Assembly: GCF_900108085.1 (NCBI RefSeq)
Contig: NZ_FNVR01000014.1
Location: 36,288 to 100,287 of the forward strand
DNA: 64,000 nucleotides
Reading direction: 5' to 3'
From: Algoriphagus boritolerans DSM 17298 = JCM 18970
GTDB lineage: Bacteria > Bacteroidota > Bacteroidia > Cytophagales > Cyclobacteriaceae
Shown here: positions 61,829 through 64,000 of the stretch, one piece after another
Layout: each line of letters starts with the position of its first letter
How positions within the stretch are numbered: position 1 is the stretch's first letter
The notes under the pieces: generated by a model
The model's database searches: none
What the model saw: only the letters and a program-made list of their open reading frames with translations
What the model was told of the DNA's origin: nothing
Made by a program: the position numbers and the translations under genes

Positions 61829-63525
61829 GAAAGTCAGGATTAATTGCGGTTTCATTTCTTTTACTTTTTCAGATTTCCTGTGGAAAAAAGAAACCGATTC
61901 CAGAGCCCAAAATAGGTCTGGTGGCAGAAAAAGCCCTAGTGGTCTCAGCCCGTGAAGAAGCTTCAAAGATCGGATTGGAGATTCTCCAAAAAGGTGGAAA
62001 TGCCTTTGACGCCATGATGGCTACCGAAATGGCCTTAGCTGTGACATTTCCATTTGCAGGCAATCTTGGGGGCGGAGGATTTATGGTTTATCGAATGGCA
62101 GATGGTTCGGTTGGATCCTTAGACTACCGGGAAAAAGCGCCTCTGGCAGCTACAAAAGACATGTATTTGGATAAAAATGGTGAGTTTCTCTCTCATCTCA
62201 GTACCAAAGGCGCTTTAGCTTCTGGAGTTCCCGGAACGATAGCAGGGATCTTCGAAGCACAGGCAAAGTTCGGAAAACTTACACCCGAGGAAATCCTTCA
62301 GCCAGTGATTGATCTGGCCAAAAACGGTTTTATAATCACAACAAGACAAGCCGAGCGACTTCAGCAATCAAGAGCAATATTCATTGATGAAAATGGTCCT
62401 GATACGTTTTTTGGTCAGGAAATCAATGCAGGTGATACGCTCAGAATCCCTGTCCTGGCTGCAACACTTGAACGAATCGCTACCAATGGTCGTGATGAAT
62501 TTTATAAAGGTGAAACTGCCAAAGTCCTGGCTCAACACATGCAATCAAAGGGGGGGATTATAACTGAAGAGGACTTAGCTACCTACGAAGCCAAATGGAG
62601 AGATCCTCTGGTGTTTCCATACCGGGATTTGAAAATCATCTCCATGGCACCACCGAGTTCGGGTGGCGTGACGCTGGCTCAGATTTTCGGGATGATAGAG
62701 CCTCATGATTTGAAATCATTTGGTCATCATTCTCCGGAGTATATCCAAGTTTTGGTGGAAGCTGAGCGAAGAGCGTATGCGGATAGAAACTATTATTTAG
62801 GCGACCCGGATTTTTCAGAAATACCTGTTGATCAATTGATTGATTCAGAATACCTTAAGTCAAGAATGGAGTCCTTTAGCTTTGCGCAAGCAACAAAATC
62901 AGAAGAAATTGCCAAGGGCGAAATCGCATTTGCAGAGAGTATGGAAACGACCCACTATTCCATCGTGGATGGGGATGGGAATGCAGTCTCTGTGACCACA
63001 ACTCTTAATGGTGGCTATGGATCCAAGGTTTACATCGACGAATTGGGCTTTTTCATGAACAATGAAATGGATGATTTCAGCGCCAAGCCCGGAACTCCCA
63101 ACATGTTTGGGTTGATCGGTGCTGAGGCCAATAGCATTGCCCCCGGCAAGCGTATGCTCAGCTCCATGACACCCACAATTGTCGAAAAAGACGGGAAACT
63201 TTGGATGGTCGTAGGCACTCCAGGCGGATCAACCATCATTACTTCGGTCCTTCAGACCATCTTAAATGTCGCTGAATTTGGAATGGGAATGCAGGAAGCT
63301 GTGGAAGCGCCACGATTTCATCATCAGTGGCTGCCTGACTTGGTGAGTTTCGAACCGAACTCATTCAGTGCCGAACTGATACAAATCCTAAAGGCAAAAG
63401 GCTATCAAATCAACGAAAATAACAGTCCGATAATCGGAAAAGTAGATGCAATCCTTGTCTTGCCGGACGGAAAACTCGAGGGCGGAGCTGATCCCCGTGG
63501 GGATGATAAGGCGGTCGGTTTTTAA
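61825..63525 (+). CDS. ggt: Gamma-glutamyltransferase, lipoprotein
   Basis: An N-terminal-nucleophile hydrolase of 566 residues that cleaves gamma-glutamyl bonds such as that of glutathione. The export signal ends in a lipobox (FQISC, lipidated Cys19), unlike most GGTs, which are soluble periplasmic. The autocatalytic cleavage and nucleophile Thr lies in METTHYSIVDGDGNAVSVT. Other motifs are LGGGGFMVYR, APPSSGGVTLAQ and GTPGGSTIITSVLQ. The start overlaps the S9 peptidase stop (ATGA). A long hairpin terminator follows. Confidence 0.94.
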   Translation: MRKSGLIAVSFLLLFQISCGKKKPIPEPKIGLVAEKALVVSAREEASKIGLEILQKGGNAFDAMMATEMALAVTFPFAGNLGGGGFMVYRMADGSVGSLDYREKAPLAATKDMYLDKNGEFLSHLSTKGALASGVPGTIAGIFEAQAKFGKLTPEEILQPVIDLAKNGFIITTRQAERLQQSRAIFIDENGPDTFFGQEINAGDTLRIPVLAATLERIATNGRDEFYKGETAKVLAQHMQSKGGIITEEDLATYEAKWRDPLVFPYRDLKIISMAPPSSGGVTLAQIFGMIEPHDLKSFGHHSPEYIQVLVEAERRAYADRNYYLGDPDFSEIPVDQLIDSEYLKSRMESFSFAQATKSEEIAKGEIAFAESMETTHYSIVDGDGNAVSVTTTLNGGYGSKVYIDELGFFMNNEMDDFSAKPGTPNMFGLIGAEANSIAPGKRMLSSMTPTIVEKDGKLWMVVGTPGGSTIITSVLQTILNVAEFGMGMQEAVEAPRFHHQWLPDLVSFEPNSFSAELIQILKAKGYQINENNSPIIGKVDAILVLPDGKLEGGADPRGDDKAVGF

Positions 63526-63546
63526 AGGAAATTGTAAGTGGTAAAT

Positions 63547-63590
63547 AGTAAGAAGTAAGTGGCTTAGACTACTTACTTCTTACTTTTTTT
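63547..63590 (+). terminator. Long hairpin terminator after ggt
   Basis: Perfect 14-bp arms (63547-63560 and 63571-63584) with a 10-base loop are followed by six more T residues. It ends the peptidase-ggt unit. Confidence 0.85.
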
Positions 63591-63604
63591 GGACATTTTG
63601 AAGG

Positions 63605-63760
63605 CTAGTATTCGTAAAGAAAGCCCTCCTCCAAATTTTTAAAGTTAAGCCAAACTCTATTTCCATCTACTCGCAAAGCTAAAATATCAAAAGTCAGTTC
63701 TTTGGTAATCAAGGCCTCGCACAATTCATTGTTTTCAAGCCAATAGCGTCCTAAATAAAA
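63605..63760 (-). pseudogene. 3' fragment of an unknown gene, apparently disrupted by an IS element
   Basis: Read on the minus strand, a frame with good coding character ends at TAG (63607-63605). The protein part includes GRYWLENNELCEALITKEL and then TFDILALRVDGNRVWLNFKN. Upstream the frame runs straight into the leader of the IS4-type transposase gene, with no start codon in plausible context. This is the picture of a gene cut by insertion, its 5' part lying beyond the window. The family is not recognised. The exact boundary with the element is uncertain (about 63757-63790). Confidence 0.5.
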
Positions 63761-63761
63761 A

Positions 63762-64000
63762 ATGAGAGGTCCTATTTTTTGACCAAAATAGTTACTTTGG
63801 TTTGCACCAAAACCTCAGACCTCTCATGGGTAATATTACGCTGTTTTCTCAGATTATTAAAAAGATTGACCGCCCGATTTTCAAGAAGCTGGTCAAAGAA
63901 AAACAAACAGATAAAGGCTGTAAGGGATTCGACAGTTGGACACATTTGGTCTCCATGCTTTTCTGCCATTTTGCCAAGAGTACCTCGGTAAGGGATATTT
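63762..64000 (+). mobile_element. IS4-family insertion sequence, left part (continues past window)
   Basis: Visible are a transposase gene start and a leader with strong dyad symmetry. ATGAGAGGTC (63762-63771) pairs with GACCTCTCAT (63818-63827), which includes the first two bases of the transposase ATG. TTTGG/CCAAA (63796-63800, 63807-63811) is nested inside. The left terminal repeat and target duplication could not be placed, and the right end is outside the window. Confidence 0.6.
63826..64000 (+). CDS. IS4-family transposase, N-terminal part (DUF4372 type), truncated by window edge
   Basis: Fifty-eight codons are visible from the ATG. The sequence TLFSQIIKKIDRPIFKKLV, then DKGCKGFDSWTHLVSMLFC and HFAKSTSVRDI, matches the DUF4372 N-terminal domain that precedes the DDE core of one IS4 subgroup common in Bacteroidota. 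It would catalyse cut-and-paste transposition. The start codon is buried in a hairpin with bases 63762-63771, which could limit translation of readthrough transcripts. The catalytic residues lie beyond the window. Confidence 0.85.
   Translation, partial: MGNITLFSQIIKKIDRPIFKKLVKEKQTDKGCKGFDSWTHLVSMLFCHFAKSTSVRDI

Noticed and set aside
63772..63969. 65-residue minus-strand ORF opposite the IS4 transposase
   Set aside because: It is the antisense of the transposase start. The plausible minus-strand fragment is in a different frame and ends at 63605.

Overview
The window reads as chromosomal DNA of a member of Bacteroidota, most likely order Cytophagales (Cyclobacteriaceae-like, for example near Algoriphagus). 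The evidence is a gliding-motility gldC gene, a TonB-dependent receptor with a carboxypeptidase-like plug extension, an arginine cluster with an N-succinylornithine-type carbamoyltransferase, DUF2911/DUF2752/DUF3098/DUF2452 proteins, candidate promoters of the TTG-N19-TAnnTTTG type, weak ribosome binding sites and moderate GC. No rRNA, tRNA or CRISPR array was seen. It is mostly core genome. The one clear mobile element is an IS4-type transposase gene cut by the right edge, plus a MITE-like hairpin element near 46 kb.

Layout. 1-0.95 kb: 3' part of glnS. 0.95-1.58 kb: repeat-rich gap. 1.6-4.5 kb (minus): Tat-exported two-subunit molybdenum dehydrogenase (iorB/iorA-like) and a shortened DoxX-like frame. 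4.7-9 kb: Gfo/Idh/MocA oxidoreductase, DUF2911 protein, hrpB helicase. 9-13 kb: unknown protein, HEAT-like protein diverging from a bVLRF1-type release-factor homologue, TM2/DUF2752 pair, MpaB-type oxygenase. 13-17 kb: two secreted beta-propellers, a DsbA/FrnE protein, a small zinc-ribbon membrane protein, a class V aminotransferase. 17.3-26 kb: the arginine operon (leader ORF, GNAT acyltransferase, argG, argC, argD, argF', argB, argE, argH). 26-28.3 kb: SulP transporter overlapping a beta carbonic anhydrase. 28.4-31 kb: SAM riboswitch, metY, metX. 31-37 kb: DUF2147 protein, pdeM, ftsX, DUF3098, truB, ribF, a 3-oxoacid CoA-transferase pair, gldC. 37-41.6 kb: TonB receptor plus SGNH-like lipoprotein. 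42-46.7 kb: POT peptide transporter, pckA, cyclophilin, MITE-like element, beta-barrel-like protein. 46.7-52.6 kb (minus): trmH, parC, parE, membrane protein. 52.8-59 kb: small lipoprotein, ROK kinase, cysteine-cluster protein, ArsC-like protein, CvfB, 3-hydroxyacyl-CoA dehydrogenase, deoxynucleoside kinase, and a tight three-gene operon of unknown function. 59-63.5 kb: Hpt protein, S9 peptidase, gamma-glutamyltransferase. 63.6-64 kb: fragment of a gene apparently broken by an IS4-type element.

How genes work together. The arginine operon encodes almost a whole route from glutamate to arginine with acylated intermediates. Valine at residue 90 of the carbamoyltransferase points to succinylated rather than acetylated intermediates. 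Upstream lies a 39-codon ORF whose last nine codons include four Arg codons, next to mutually exclusive hairpins. This looks like a ribosome-mediated arginine attenuator and is the most interesting regulatory signal in the window. The SAM riboswitch should control direct sulfhydrylation (metX plus metY). SulP and carbonic anhydrase form a likely bicarbonate-uptake couple. The CoA-transferase and hydroxyacyl-CoA dehydrogenase suggest short-chain acyl-CoA or ketone metabolism, although they sit 20 kb apart.

All calls come from reading the sequence and from recalled family motifs. No database search was run.
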